Origin: Iamia sp035575815
GTDB taxonomy: Bacteria > Actinomycetota > Acidimicrobiia > Acidimicrobiales > Iamiaceae
Direction of reading: 5' to 3'
DNA length: 21,581 nucleotides
NCBI RefSeq assembly: GCF_035575815.1
Contig: NZ_DATLXO010000078.1
Coordinates: forward strand, 1-21,581
The translations under genes and the position numbers were made by a program. The stretch's first letter is position 1, and each line of letters begins with the position of its first letter. The notes under the pieces are model-generated. The model did no database searches, was not told the origin of the DNA, and was given only the letters and a program-made list of their open reading frames with translations. Shown in pieces: positions 7,358-14,231 of the stretch.

Positions 7358-7404
7358 CCGGGCCCCGGATCCCGGTCCCGCGCTGTGACATCTGTCCGGA
7401 CCGG

Positions 7405-7410
7405 TACGCT
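7405..7410 (+). promoter_or_regulatory. -10 element of leaderless CRP-family gene
   Basis: TACGCT, in the context CCGGTACGCT, is followed by GCGGCG and then the GTG at 7417. The spacing again predicts transcription starting at the start codon. Confidence 0.5.
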
Positions 7411-7416
7411 GCGGCG

Positions 7417-8076
7417 GTGGCCGAGACCTCCCTGCTCCGCGGTGTTCCCCTGCTCGCCGACCTCTCCGACGAGGAGATGACGCAGGTCGAGGGGGCGACC
7501 ACCACCACCGACCTGCTGCGGGGTGACCTGCTCTTCGCCGAGGAGCAGGCGCCGACCGACCTCCACGTGGTGGTCAGCGGGCGCATCGCCATCTCCAAGC
7601 GGTCGATCGACGGCCGAGAGTCGATGGTCGCGCTGATGGAGCGGGGCGACCTGTTCGGCGATATGGGCCTCTTCGACGGGTTGTCGCGCTCGGCCGAGGC
7701 CCGTGCCCTCGAGGCCTCGCAGGTGCTGACCATCCCCTACGCGCCCCTCCGGGTGATCTACGAGGCTCGCCCCGACCTGCTCTGGAGCGTGGTGCGCCTG
7801 CTCGCCGAGCGCCTGCGCAACACCAACACGGCTCTGGCCGACTCGGTGTTCCTGGACGTCACCGGGCGCACGGCCAAGCGGTTGCTCGAGCTGGCGGGCG
7901 ACGAGGATGAGTTCCTGCTGCCCATCACCCAGGAGGAGCTCGCCGGCATGGTCGGGGCCTCCCGGGAGCGGGTGAACAAGGCCATCGCCAGCTTCGTGCG
8001 CCTCGGCTGGATCGACCAACGCGAGCGCCGCTACCGCATCCTCAATCGGGTCGAGCTCGAGCGGCGGGCGCGATAG
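7417..8076 (+). CDS. CRP/FNR-family cyclic-nucleotide-type transcription regulator
   Basis: This 219-residue regulator has an N-terminal cNMP-binding beta-roll (about 5-115), a dimerisation helix (about 115-145) and a C-terminal winged helix-turn-helix (about 150-215) with LPITQEELAGMVGASRERVNKAIASF. The phosphate-binding cassette reads GDLFGDMGLFDGLSRSAEA at 77-95: R91-S92 match the E. coli CRP Arg-Ser pair, while the ribose-binding Glu is replaced by Asp (D82). No Fe-S cysteines are present, so it is not FNR-like. It probably binds cAMP or another nucleotide as a global regulator. A class III cyclase gene lies 750 bases downstream on the same strand. The upstream open frame is longer, but homology begins at the GTG placed by its -10. 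Confidence 0.88.
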   Translation: MAETSLLRGVPLLADLSDEEMTQVEGATTTTDLLRGDLLFAEEQAPTDLHVVVSGRIAISKRSIDGRESMVALMERGDLFGDMGLFDGLSRSAEARALEASQVLTIPYAPLRVIYEARPDLLWSVVRLLAERLRNTNTALADSVFLDVTGRTAKRLLELAGDEDEFLLPITQEELAGMVGASRERVNKAIASFVRLGWIDQRERRYRILNRVELERRAR

Positions 8077-8096
8077 GCCCCCTCCTGCCTCCGCCG

Positions 8097-8756
8097 TCAC
8101 CCGTTCGGGGGTGACAGGAACTCCCGCACCCGCCGCCAGGCGTCGGCTGCGTCGTCGGCCCGGTGGGTCGGGCGCAACGGGTCGTGGACGAAGCCGTGGT
8201 CGGCCCCCTCGTAGCGCACGACCTCGGCGCCGAGGCCCTCGAGGGCATCGGCGTCGGCGGCCGGGATCCACGGATCCGTGGTGCCGACCAGCGAGAGGAT
8301 GGGAGCGACCGGCCCCGCGGCGAGGACCGCGAGGGGCTCGGCGACCGTCGCCGTGTGCCAGTGCTCGGGCAGGCGCACCATGCCGTAGAACGACACCGCC
8401 CGGTCGAAGCGGTCCGAGGTCGCGGCCTTGAGCGCGAACATCCCGCCCATGCAGAAGCCGGCCACGGCGACGGGCTCGACGCTCAGCTCGTCGGCGGCGG
8501 CGGCGATGTCATCCGCCACCCGCTCATCGGCGAGGGATCCCACCGAGGCGAGGCGGGCGTCGAGGTCGAGACCCTCCTGGCCGGACCAGGGCTCGACCAC
8601 GGCGACCGACCATCCGTGCTCGGCCGCCAACGAGTCGGCCAGGGCGGTGAACAGCGGGCGCAGGCCCATGATGTCGGGCACGATCACCAGGCCGCGAGTG
8701 GCGTCGACGGTCCCGGCGACGTGGACGGGCGTTCCGGAGGGCAGCGTGGAGGTCAC
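8097..8756 (-). CDS. Dienelactone hydrolase family alpha/beta hydrolase
   Basis: This 219-residue cytoplasmic hydrolase has the dienelactone hydrolase fold and triad: a cysteine nucleophile in GFCMGG, the aspartate in GTTDPWIP, and the histidine in GADHGFVHDPLR. The order and spacing fit the family, which opens the lactone ring of dienelactones in chlorocatechol breakdown. Many members have other, unknown substrates. No aromatic-degradation genes are nearby, so the substrate is unknown. The GTG at 8756 gives family-typical length and follows CATGCT by six bases; a longer ATG start at 8831 would run into the cyclase promoter. It sits between the CRP-family gene and the cyclase, convergent with the former and divergent from the latter. 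Confidence 0.85.
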   Translation of the reverse strand: MTSTLPSGTPVHVAGTVDATRGLVIVPDIMGLRPLFTALADSLAAEHGWSVAVVEPWSGQEGLDLDARLASVGSLADERVADDIAAAADELSVEPVAVAGFCMGGMFALKAATSDRFDRAVSFYGMVRLPEHWHTATVAEPLAVLAAGPVAPILSLVGTTDPWIPAADADALEGLGAEVVRYEGADHGFVHDPLRPTHRADDAADAWRRVREFLSPPNG

Positions 8757-8762
8757 CGGACC

Positions 8763-8768
8763 AGCATG
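8763..8768 (-). promoter_or_regulatory. Weak -10 candidate of dienelactone-hydrolase gene
   Basis: CATGCT on the minus strand keeps the two most conserved -10 bases (A2, T6) and lies six bases before the GTG at 8756, the same geometry as the stronger examples in this window. Confidence 0.35.
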
Positions 8769-8812
8769 ACCGATGACCGCCGCCTCGTCGGGCCCGCCGC
8801 CGGCGACCATCG

Positions 8813-8818
8813 TAAGGT
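8813..8818 (+). promoter_or_regulatory. -10 element of leaderless cyclase gene
   Basis: TAAGGT is followed by six bases (GGCCCC) and then GTG at 8825, with no ribosome binding site. Confidence 0.5.
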
Positions 8819-8824
8819 GGCCCC

Positions 8825-9634
8825 GTGGCATCCGCCGACGACGCGCGCAACACCGGGGCCCGGGCCGTCGCCTCGCTGCACCAGTCGATCACCGAGCGCC
8901 TGGCCCGCCTGATCCGCTCGGATGAGGAGTGGGCCGCCCAGGCCGTCGACGTCGGGCTGGTCGACCGCGACTGGCTCGCCGACCCCTCGGGCAACCCGGC
9001 CCGCATCGCCCCGCCCGGCGAGGTGATGCAGCGCTTCTTGGAGCGCAGCGCCGAGCAGCGTCCGTCGGTGCTCTCCAGCCTGGGGTTGAGCGCCCTGCAG
9101 GCCATGTCACTGGCCCGCACCGAGGTCACCCCGGGCCCGGCCGTGCTCACCCCGGTCACCGTGGTGTTCACCGACCTCGAGGGCTTCACCACCTTCACCG
9201 CGGCCGAGGGCGACGACGCGGCGGCCACCATGGTGGGCGAGCACAACCGGTGGGTCGGCCCCGTTGTCCGCAGCCGGGGCGGCCACATCGTCAAGCGCCT
9301 GGGCGACGGGCTCATGTTGAGCTTCCCCGCCCCCGAGGCCGCGGTGCTCGCCGCGGTGGAGCTGGCCGCCGATGACCCGGGCCCCCTGCGGGTGCGGGCC
9401 GGCCTGCACCACGGCCAGGCCGTGGTCACCCACGACGACGTGGTGGGCCACGTGGTCAACGTGGCCGCCCGCCTCACCGAGCAGGCCAAGGGCGGCGAGG
9501 CGGTGGCCTCGGTCGACGTGCGCGACGAGGTCAACGGGCTGCGAGGCGTCGCGTTCGGTCGGGCCCGGCGCTACCGGCTCAAGGGCCTCGAGCCCATCTC
9601 CGCCTGCCGGGTCCGGGCCCTCTCCCGCCCCTGA
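8825..9634 (+). CDS. Class III adenylate/guanylate cyclase
   Basis: The C-terminal half (about 110-265) is a class III nucleotidyl cyclase domain. The metal-binding aspartates are D117 in VVFTDLEGFT and D161 in KRLGDGLMLSFP. The residues that choose adenine, K157 and D205 (in DVVGHVVNVAAR), and the transition-state pair N212 and R216 are all present, so an active adenylate cyclase is likely. The protein forms its active site as a homodimer and has no membrane segment or signal peptide, so it should be cytoplasmic. The N-terminal 110 residues are helical and match no domain I recognise; they include LHQSITERLARLIRS and may be a sensory or dimerisation region. With the nearby CRP-family gene it may form a cAMP signalling pair. 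Confidence 0.9.
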   Translation: MASADDARNTGARAVASLHQSITERLARLIRSDEEWAAQAVDVGLVDRDWLADPSGNPARIAPPGEVMQRFLERSAEQRPSVLSSLGLSALQAMSLARTEVTPGPAVLTPVTVVFTDLEGFTTFTAAEGDDAAATMVGEHNRWVGPVVRSRGGHIVKRLGDGLMLSFPAPEAAVLAAVELAADDPGPLRVRAGLHHGQAVVTHDDVVGHVVNVAARLTEQAKGGEAVASVDVRDEVNGLRGVAFGRARRYRLKGLEPISACRVRALSRP

Positions 9635-9664
9635 CCAGACCCGGTTCCGGTCCGGTCGGCAACC

Positions 9665-9701
9665 CGCGGTCGGCCGCCGCGGCTGTCGGCCGGCGCGCCG
9701 G
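9665..9701. terminator. GC-rich palindromic segment between convergent cyclase and disA
   Basis: The short gap between the two stop codons is packed with inverted repeats: CGCGG/CCGCG, two copies of the self-complementary CGGCCG (9671-9676 and 9687-9692), and a perfect 12-base palindrome CCGGCGCGCCGG at 9690-9701. No U tract follows. It is a plausible bidirectional terminator zone by position. Confidence 0.35.
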
Positions 9702-10775
9702 TCAGTTGTAGCGGTCGAGGATGCTGGCCTCGGCCATGCGGCTGAGACCGTCCTTCACGGCCCGGGCGCGGGGTTTGCCCACGCCGGCCACGTCGTCGAG
9801 GTCCTCGATGGTGGCCCGGAGGATCTTCTGCAGGTCGCCGAACTGGACGACGATGGCCTCGATGACGCCCTCGGGCAGCCGGGGGATGCGCGACAGCAGG
9901 CGGAAGCCCCGCGGCGAGAGGGACTCATCGAGGTCGGGCGGCCCGTCGGAGAGGTGCACGGCGGAAGCCACCCGGCGCAGGTCGACCAGGTCGTCGTCGG
10001 AGAGCTCGGAGAGCGCTCCGAGGGCCTCGGCCAGGTGCCACGAGTCCTCCTCGTGGAAGTAGTCGCGCACCACCAGGCGCCGGTCGTCGCCGATGCCGCC
10101 CATGAGCTCCTCGAGCTGGAGGCGCACCAGGCGGCCGTCGGAGCCGAGCTCGACGATGTAGCCCCCGATCTCGGCCGCGATGCGGGCCACCATCTCGTTG
10201 CGCTGGAGCACCGTCACCACGTCGCGCAGGGTGACGAGGTCCTCCACCTCGAGCGCCGAGAGCGCCACCGAGACCTCGTCGAGGCGGTCCTTGTAGCGCT
10301 CGAGGGTCTGCACGGCCTGGTTGGCCCGGGCGATCACCCGGGGCACGGGATCGATCTGGTGCTTCTCGTGGCCGACGTAGACGCTGATGACGTTCATGCG
10401 CTGGGAGACGGAGATGACCGGCACGTTGATCGACCGGGCGACGCGCTCCGCGGTGCGGTGCCGGGTGCCGGTCTCGGTCGTCGACACGTGCGGGTTGGGC
10501 ACCAGGTGCACGTTGGACCGGGCGATGCGGCTGGCGTCGGAGGCCAAGACGATGGCGCCATCCATCTTCGACAGCTCCGAGAGCCTCTGGGGGCTGTAGG
10601 CGGCGTCGAGCAGGAACCCGCCCGAGCAGATGTTGAGGACCGGCGGCTCGTCGCCCATCACGATCAGTGCCCCCATGCCGGCTTGCAGCACCCGGTCGAG
10701 CCCGTCGCGCAGCGGCGTGCCCGGTGAGAGCAGGGCGAGGGCGCTCATCATGGCGACCCGATCTCTGCTCAGCAT
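9702..10775 (-). CDS. disA: DNA integrity scanning diadenylate cyclase DisA
   Basis: DisA makes c-di-AMP from two ATP and scans DNA for branched structures, which switch synthesis off. The 357-residue length is standard. The diadenylate cyclase domain (about 1-145) has the catalytic DGA motif at 72-74 and RHRTAER at 105-111. A helical linker follows, then a C-terminal helix-hairpin-helix DNA-binding domain with DLDDVAGVGKPRARAVKDGL. A longer frame continues upstream, but ATG at 10775 gives MLSRDRVAMMSALALLSPG, matches the family start, and lies exactly six bases after the -10 TACACT. In Bacillus and mycobacteria disA adjoins radA, and RadA restrains its activity. Here the accessory block 10930-15256 separates them. 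Confidence 0.95.
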   Translation of the reverse strand: MLSRDRVAMMSALALLSPGTPLRDGLDRVLQAGMGALIVMGDEPPVLNICSGGFLLDAAYSPQRLSELSKMDGAIVLASDASRIARSNVHLVPNPHVSTTETGTRHRTAERVARSINVPVISVSQRMNVISVYVGHEKHQIDPVPRVIARANQAVQTLERYKDRLDEVSVALSALEVEDLVTLRDVVTVLQRNEMVARIAAEIGGYIVELGSDGRLVRLQLEELMGGIGDDRRLVVRDYFHEEDSWHLAEALGALSELSDDDLVDLRRVASAVHLSDGPPDLDESLSPRGFRLLSRIPRLPEGVIEAIVVQFGDLQKILRATIEDLDDVAGVGKPRARAVKDGLSRMAEASILDRYN

Positions 10776-10781
10776 GGCCGG

Positions 10782-10787
10782 AGTGTA
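10782..10787 (-). promoter_or_regulatory. -10 element of leaderless disA
   Basis: TACACT on the minus strand, then CCGGCC, then the ATG at 10775. This separates disA transcription from the genes to its right. Confidence 0.5.
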
Positions 10788-10868
10788 GGGGCTCACCCTG
10801 GTCGCGGCCCGCCTCGGTCGAGGGCGGTCAACCACCTCGACCGCTGCCCCCACGCCCCCTTTCTCCCT

Positions 10869-10889
10869 GGGCCGCCGGGGCCGCCGGGG
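10869..10889. repeat. Short GC tandem repeat with hairpin potential
   Basis: Two adjacent copies of the 9-mer GGGCCGCCG (10869-10886) are followed by GGGCCC. On the minus strand this lies just downstream of the XRE gene's stop and can fold into GGGCC/GGCCC stems, so it may help end that transcript. The evidence is weak. Confidence 0.3.
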
Positions 10890-10929
10890 CCCGGACCGAC
10901 CGGCTCCATCCGGCCCGCCCCTCCGATCG

Positions 10930-11730
10930 TCAGGCCTGCGCCCGGAAGAAGGCCTGGGTGGCGGCGTCGGAGGGGAAGAAGGACTCGATCGACAGCTCGG
11001 CGAGCGTGATGTCGAGCGCCGTGCCGAAGGTGGCGAGCGTGCTGAACAGCGACAGCTCCTGGCCGTCTGGAGCGTCGAACACCATCGGCAAGAACAGGAG
11101 GGCGGTGGGATCGGTCACCACCGGCGACTCGTGGACGACGCCTGGGTAGCCGAGCATCTCCTCGTAGAGCTCGGCCAGCTCCGGGTCGGGGGCCACCGCC
11201 AGCTGGCGTTGGAGGCGCATGAGCAGGTGCTCGCTGAACTGGGCCAGGTTCTTGACGCGTGAGCCGAGGCCGTCGGGGTGCACGCCGAGGCGCACCACGT
11301 TCACCGGGGGCTCGAGCAGGGCAGGGGCCACGCCGACGGTGAACAGGCCGAGGGCGGCGGCGTTCGCGGTGACGAGGTTCCAGAGCCGATCGACGATCAC
11401 CGCCGGGTACGGCTCGTGGCCGGCGAGGATCGCGTCGAGGGCGCCGCGCACCGGGTCCATCTCGTCGTCGTCGAGCGACCGCTCCCGGTAGACAGGCGCG
11501 AAGCCCGCCGCCATCAGGAGCGAGTTGCGCTCTCGCAACGGCACGTCGAGGTGCTCGGCCAGGTGGAGCACGAGCTCCCGACTCGGCTTCGAGCGACCGG
11601 TCTCCACGAAGCTCAGGTGGCGCGCCGACACGGCGGCCTCGTTCGACAGGTCGAGCTGGCTGAGGCGCCGCCGCTGCCGCCAGTCGCGCAGCAGCCCGCC
11701 GATGCCGATCGTGGGGGAGATGGTGGTCAT
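10930..11730 (-). CDS. XRE-family regulator with MmyB-like ligand-binding domain
   Basis: This 266-residue DNA-binding regulator has an N-terminal helix-turn-helix (about 11-65) with RRRLSQLDLSNEAAVSARHL and FVETGRSKPSRELVLHLAEHL. The long C-terminal domain (about 88-255) has PYPAVIVDRLWNLVTANAAA, characteristic of the MmyB-like ligand-binding family found in many actinobacterial regulators. That domain resembles small-molecule-binding PAS folds; the ligand is unknown. The ATG is supported by TACGGT seven bases upstream. The gene diverges from a SnoaL-like gene, and a palindrome at 11767-11781 lies exactly midway between the two starts. A second copy lies upstream of the NTF2-MFS operon, so this protein is the best candidate to bind both. 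Confidence 0.88.
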   Translation of the reverse strand: MTTISPTIGIGGLLRDWRQRRRLSQLDLSNEAAVSARHLSFVETGRSKPSRELVLHLAEHLDVPLRERNSLLMAAGFAPVYRERSLDDDEMDPVRGALDAILAGHEPYPAVIVDRLWNLVTANAAALGLFTVGVAPALLEPPVNVVRLGVHPDGLGSRVKNLAQFSEHLLMRLQRQLAVAPDPELAELYEEMLGYPGVVHESPVVTDPTALLFLPMVFDAPDGQELSLFSTLATFGTALDITLAELSIESFFPSDAATQAFFRAQA

Positions 11731-11737
11731 TGGTGTG

Positions 11738-11743
11738 ACCGTA
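11738..11743 (-). promoter_or_regulatory. -10 element of the XRE/MmyB regulator gene
   Basis: TACGGT on the minus strand, then seven bases, then the ATG at 11730. Its upstream edge is 31 bases from the centre of the palindrome at 11774. Confidence 0.5.
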
Positions 11744-11766
11744 CCGACGCCCTCGAGGCCGGGCGC

Positions 11767-11781
11767 TTACCTGCCAGGTCG
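11767..11781. promoter_or_regulatory. Putative operator copy 1 (TTACCTGCCAGGTCG)
   Basis: The core ACCTG-C-CAGGT (11769-11779) is a perfect 5-base inverted repeat around one base. Its centre, 11774, is 44 bases from the regulator's start codon and 43 from the SnoaL start codon, and 31 bases from the outer edge of both -10 hexamers. The 15-mer matches the minus strand of 14192-14206 at 13 of 15 positions. The position overlaps where the -35 boxes would sit, which fits either activation from near -43 or repression. Confidence 0.65.
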
Positions 11782-11804
11782 TTGTGCCGGCTCCCGGCCC
11801 GGTG

Positions 11805-11810
11805 CACGGT
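11805..11810 (+). promoter_or_regulatory. Weak -10 candidate of the SnoaL-like gene
   Basis: CACGGT keeps A2 and T6 of the -10 and lies six bases before ATG 11817. A -35-like TTGTGC (11782-11787) is 17 bases upstream, next to the operator. The poor -10 suggests the promoter may need an activator. Confidence 0.4.
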
Positions 11811-11816
11811 GAGCCC

Positions 11817-12194
11817 ATGACCAACACCACCCCAGACACAGACACGCTCGTCGAGACCTACTTCGCGATGTGGCGGACGAACGATCCGGCCGAGCGGACC
11901 GAGCTCGTGGCCAAGGCGTTCACCGAGGACGGCCGCCACGTCGACCAGCACGCGGACGCCAGCGGCCACGGCGACCTGGCCGAGATGATCGCCGGTGTGC
12001 ACACCGGGTACCCCGGGTTCCAGATGGTCCGCACCACCGGCGTCGACCGGTTCGGTGACCAGGTGCGCTTCGCCTGGGAGCTGAAGGGCGCCGACGGCAC
12101 CCCGATCGTCTCCGGCCTCGACGTGGGCGAGCTGGCGGCCGACGGCCGCCTCCAGCGGGTCACGGGCTTCTGGGGCGATCTCCCTGAGGCTTGA
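11817..12194 (+). CDS. SnoaL/NTF2-like small protein
   Basis: A 125-residue cytoplasmic protein of the NTF2-like superfamily. It has the typical start LVETYFAMWRTNDPAERTELVAKAFTEDG, followed by a helix and a curved beta sheet (FQMVRTTGVDRFGDQVRFAWEL, then PIVSGLDVGELAADGRLQRVTGFW). Members include polyketide cyclases, ketosteroid-isomerase-like enzymes and many of unknown function; no catalytic set can be assigned here. The ATG at 11817 is preferred to one at 11784 because it fits the promoter spacing and the family start. It is divergent from the XRE/MmyB regulator, with a palindrome halfway between them, so the regulator probably controls it. Confidence 0.8.
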   Translation: MTNTTPDTDTLVETYFAMWRTNDPAERTELVAKAFTEDGRHVDQHADASGHGDLAEMIAGVHTGYPGFQMVRTTGVDRFGDQVRFAWELKGADGTPIVSGLDVGELAADGRLQRVTGFWGDLPEA

Positions 12195-12201
12195 GATCAA
12201 A

Positions 12202-12243
12202 CAGGCCGCTCTCACCTGTCGGACGCGCCAGGGGGGCGGCCTG
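12202..12243. terminator. Hairpin between convergent SnoaL-like and MFS genes
   Basis: CAGGCCGC (12202-12209) is a perfect inverted repeat of GCGGCCTG (12236-12243). Four more pairs, two of them G-U, extend the stem to 12 base pairs on the plus strand. It fills the 52-base gap between the stop codons. There is no U tract. Confidence 0.5.
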
Positions 12244-12246
12244 CGG

Positions 12247-13713
12247 TCAGCGCTCAGCCGCATCGGGAGTCGGTTGCGACCGACGCTCGACGCGACCGAG
12301 GAGCACGACGAGACCGGCGCTGATGATGCCGAGGCCTCCGGCCAGGCCTGCCGCCATCGCGACGGCGGCGCCCGAGGCCGAACCGCTGGAGCGGGCAAGG
12401 AAGACGGTGCCTATCGTCGCGACGCCGAACGCGAAGCTCAGCTGGTTGATCGTCGTGAACAAGCCGCTGGCGTCCCGTGCGTTCTCGGCGGGCACCTCAG
12501 CGACGATGCGCGTGATGACCGGGCTGTACCCGGCCCCGAACCCGGCGCCGGCGATCGCGAGCAGCGGGAGGATCGCGGTGGAGTCCCACTCGCCCCTGCC
12601 GGCGGCGAGGCCGATCGCGGCGTAGCCGCCGGTCATGAGCAGGAGGCCCGCGATGCTGACCGCGTGACGCCTGGACGCGCGGAGCCGCGGGACACCGATG
12701 CTCGTGACCGCGAAACCGATCGCATAGGGACCGAAGATGAGCCCTGACTGCCAGGGCGGGTAGGCGAGGGCGCCTTGGAGGTGGAAGGTGAGGCTGAACA
12801 GGAAGCCGCCGTAGGCGATCATCTGCGTCGAGACCGCCATCAGGCCGACCGTGACGGGGCGGTGTCGGAGGAGAGTGAGGTCGAGGAGCGGGTGGCCTCC
12901 GATGCGTCCGAGACGACCCAGGTGGGCAAGGAGAATGGCGGACGTCGGGAGCGCAGCGATGAGCGATGCCCACGTCCACGGCGCCCAGTGAGCCTCTCGG
13001 CCGAACACCAGCGGCACCATGACGAGCAACACCGCGGACGTGAGCAGCGTGACGCCCCAGAGGTCGAGTCGCTGCGGTGCCTGCGACCGTGTGGGCGGCA
13101 GCACCCTGCGCCCGAGCACCAGGAGAGCGATGCCGATGGGGACGTTGAGGAGGAAGACCGGTCTCCAGGAGGTGCCGGCCACGTCTGCGCTCACCAGCAG
13201 GCCGCCGAGCACTTGGCCCAGGGCGGCGCCGAAGGCGATGACGGTGGCGAACAGGGCGAGCGCCCGCGCTCGGGCGTCGCCGCCGAACCGGAGCTGGATG
13301 ACCGTCACGACCTGCGGGGTCATCGCCGCCGCCGCCACGCCTTGGGCGACGCGCGCGACGATCAGCCCCTCGCCGTTCCACGCCAGCCCGGCGGCGAGCG
13401 ACGTGGCGGTGAAGCCTGCGAGGCCGAGGAGGAAGAGCCGGCGGTGGCCGTGGTCATCGCCGAGGCGGGCCCCCGTGAGGAGGAGCGCCGCATAGGCCAC
13501 GGTGTAACCCGACACGATGAGCTGCAGCTCGGCATCGGAGACGCCGAGGCCCGAACGGATCTGTGGCGCGGCGACGTTGACGATGGAGACGTCGAGGGCG
13601 GCCATGAACGTGCCGGCGAGCAGGACTGCGAGCACCGCCGGGTCACGGGCCGCCAGGCGCGGCGCCACAGCAGGGTCCTCCGGGCGCGGGATGAGGTGCC
13701 TCGACGAGGTCAC
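12247..13713 (-). CDS. MFS drug/metabolite exporter, DHA2-like
   Basis: A 488-residue inner-membrane transporter of the major facilitator superfamily, probably proton-driven efflux. The first membrane helix has AVLAVLLAGTFMAALDVSIVNVAAPQI, typical of the 14-helix DHA2 drug exporters. The loop after helix 2 has the family motif A as GARLGDDHGHRRLFLLG, and about 14 hydrophobic segments follow by eye. The start is GTG at 13713, in a GTGA overlap with the stop of the upstream NTF2-like gene, so the two are translationally coupled. Longer upstream frames lack homology. The substrate is unknown. Coupling to small ligand-binding-fold proteins and a regulator suggests detoxification or export of a specific small molecule. 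Confidence 0.88.
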   Translation of the reverse strand: MTSSRHLIPRPEDPAVAPRLAARDPAVLAVLLAGTFMAALDVSIVNVAAPQIRSGLGVSDAELQLIVSGYTVAYAALLLTGARLGDDHGHRRLFLLGLAGFTATSLAAGLAWNGEGLIVARVAQGVAAAAMTPQVVTVIQLRFGGDARARALALFATVIAFGAALGQVLGGLLVSADVAGTSWRPVFLLNVPIGIALLVLGRRVLPPTRSQAPQRLDLWGVTLLTSAVLLVMVPLVFGREAHWAPWTWASLIAALPTSAILLAHLGRLGRIGGHPLLDLTLLRHRPVTVGLMAVSTQMIAYGGFLFSLTFHLQGALAYPPWQSGLIFGPYAIGFAVTSIGVPRLRASRRHAVSIAGLLLMTGGYAAIGLAAGRGEWDSTAILPLLAIAGAGFGAGYSPVITRIVAEVPAENARDASGLFTTINQLSFAFGVATIGTVFLARSSGSASGAAVAMAAGLAGGLGIISAGLVVLLGRVERRSQPTPDAAER

Positions 13714-14156
13714 CCGTCGTGCAGTCGGTGGTCGGGGTCGTAGGACGCGTGTCCTGAGAGCCTCTCGAAGGAAGCGGTGTCGTACACGATGACGTTCTCG
13801 ACCACCAGCCCGTCGCGCACTCGGACCCGATCGATCCCGGTCATCTCGAACGGACCGTGGAGCCCGGTGGCTCGCATGACCCAACGGATGAACGTGTGCT
13901 CGCCGTCCGTCGCGGACTCGGCTACATCGAGACGAAGGTCGGGAAGCAGCTCGAGGAGCCGGGCGAGGCGAGCGGTGTAGGCGTCGGGCCCGCGGACCGG
14001 CTCATCTTCCCCGGGCCATCGCCCCACCACGTCAGGCCCGAGGACCGCAGGCACCATTGCCGGATCCGGTCTGTCCCAGAACGCGGCGAAGGAGTCGATG
14101 GACCACGAAGGTTCCCGGCGCTCGCGGTTGGCGGTGGCAGGTCGATCAGATCCCAT
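13710..14156 (-). CDS. NTF2/SnoaL-like protein, first gene of the exporter operon
   Basis: A 148-residue NTF2-like protein: SIDSFAAFWDRPDPAMVPAVLGPDVVGRWPGEDEP, then YTARLARLLELLPDLRLDVAE and a beta-rich half with HTFIRWVMRATGLHGPFEMTGIDRVRV and GLVVENVIVYD. The fold forms a small hydrophobic pocket, either catalytic or for binding; the function is unknown. The ATG at 14156 is preferred over 14210 because CATCGT lies six bases upstream and the palindrome centre is 43 bases away, the same spacing as at the SnoaL-like gene; 14210 would place the start codon beyond the operator. It overlaps the MFS gene by four bases. Confidence 0.78.
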   Translation of the reverse strand: MGSDRPATANRERREPSWSIDSFAAFWDRPDPAMVPAVLGPDVVGRWPGEDEPVRGPDAYTARLARLLELLPDLRLDVAESATDGEHTFIRWVMRATGLHGPFEMTGIDRVRVRDGLVVENVIVYDTASFERLSGHASYDPDHRLHDG

Positions 14157-14162
14157 GTGGTC

Positions 14163-14168
14163 ACGATG
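14163..14168 (-). promoter_or_regulatory. Weak -10 candidate of the NTF2-MFS operon
   Basis: CATCGT on the minus strand, then GACCAC, then the ATG at 14156. Its upstream edge is 31 bases from the palindrome centre at 14199, identical to the two promoters at the first operator copy. Confidence 0.4.
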
Positions 14169-14191
14169 ACGCCATCGTCGCGAGCCTGCGA

Positions 14192-14206
14192 TGACCTGAC
14201 AGGTAA
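14192..14206. promoter_or_regulatory. Putative operator copy 2 (minus strand TTACCTGTCAGGTCA)
   Basis: The core ACCTG-A-CAGGT (14194-14204) is a perfect inverted repeat, and the flanks TTA and TCA/TCG are shared with copy 1 at 11767-11781 in inverted orientation. It lies upstream of the NTF2-MFS operon at the distance described for copy 1, about 2.4 kb from it, and in the same accessory block as the XRE/MmyB regulator. Confidence 0.62.
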
Positions 14207-14223
14207 CCACGGTCGAACCGTGG
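14207..14223. repeat. Perfect 17-base inverted repeat next to operator copy 2
   Basis: CCACGGT-CGA-ACCGTGG has 7-base arms around a 3-base centre and directly abuts operator copy 2. It could be a DNA site for a second regulator or, if transcribed, a tight hairpin. No second copy was noticed. Confidence 0.45.
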
Positions 14224-14231
14224 CCTCGACC

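Noticed and set aside
7384..7399. TGTGACATCTGTCCGG upstream of the CRP-family gene as a CRP autoregulatory site.
   Set aside because: Only the left half matches TGTGA-N6-TCACA; the right half has two matches of five.
12213..12219. TCACCTGTC, similar to half of the proposed operator.
   Set aside because: It lacks the second half-site and lies inside the terminator-like stem between two stop codons, so it is probably a chance match.
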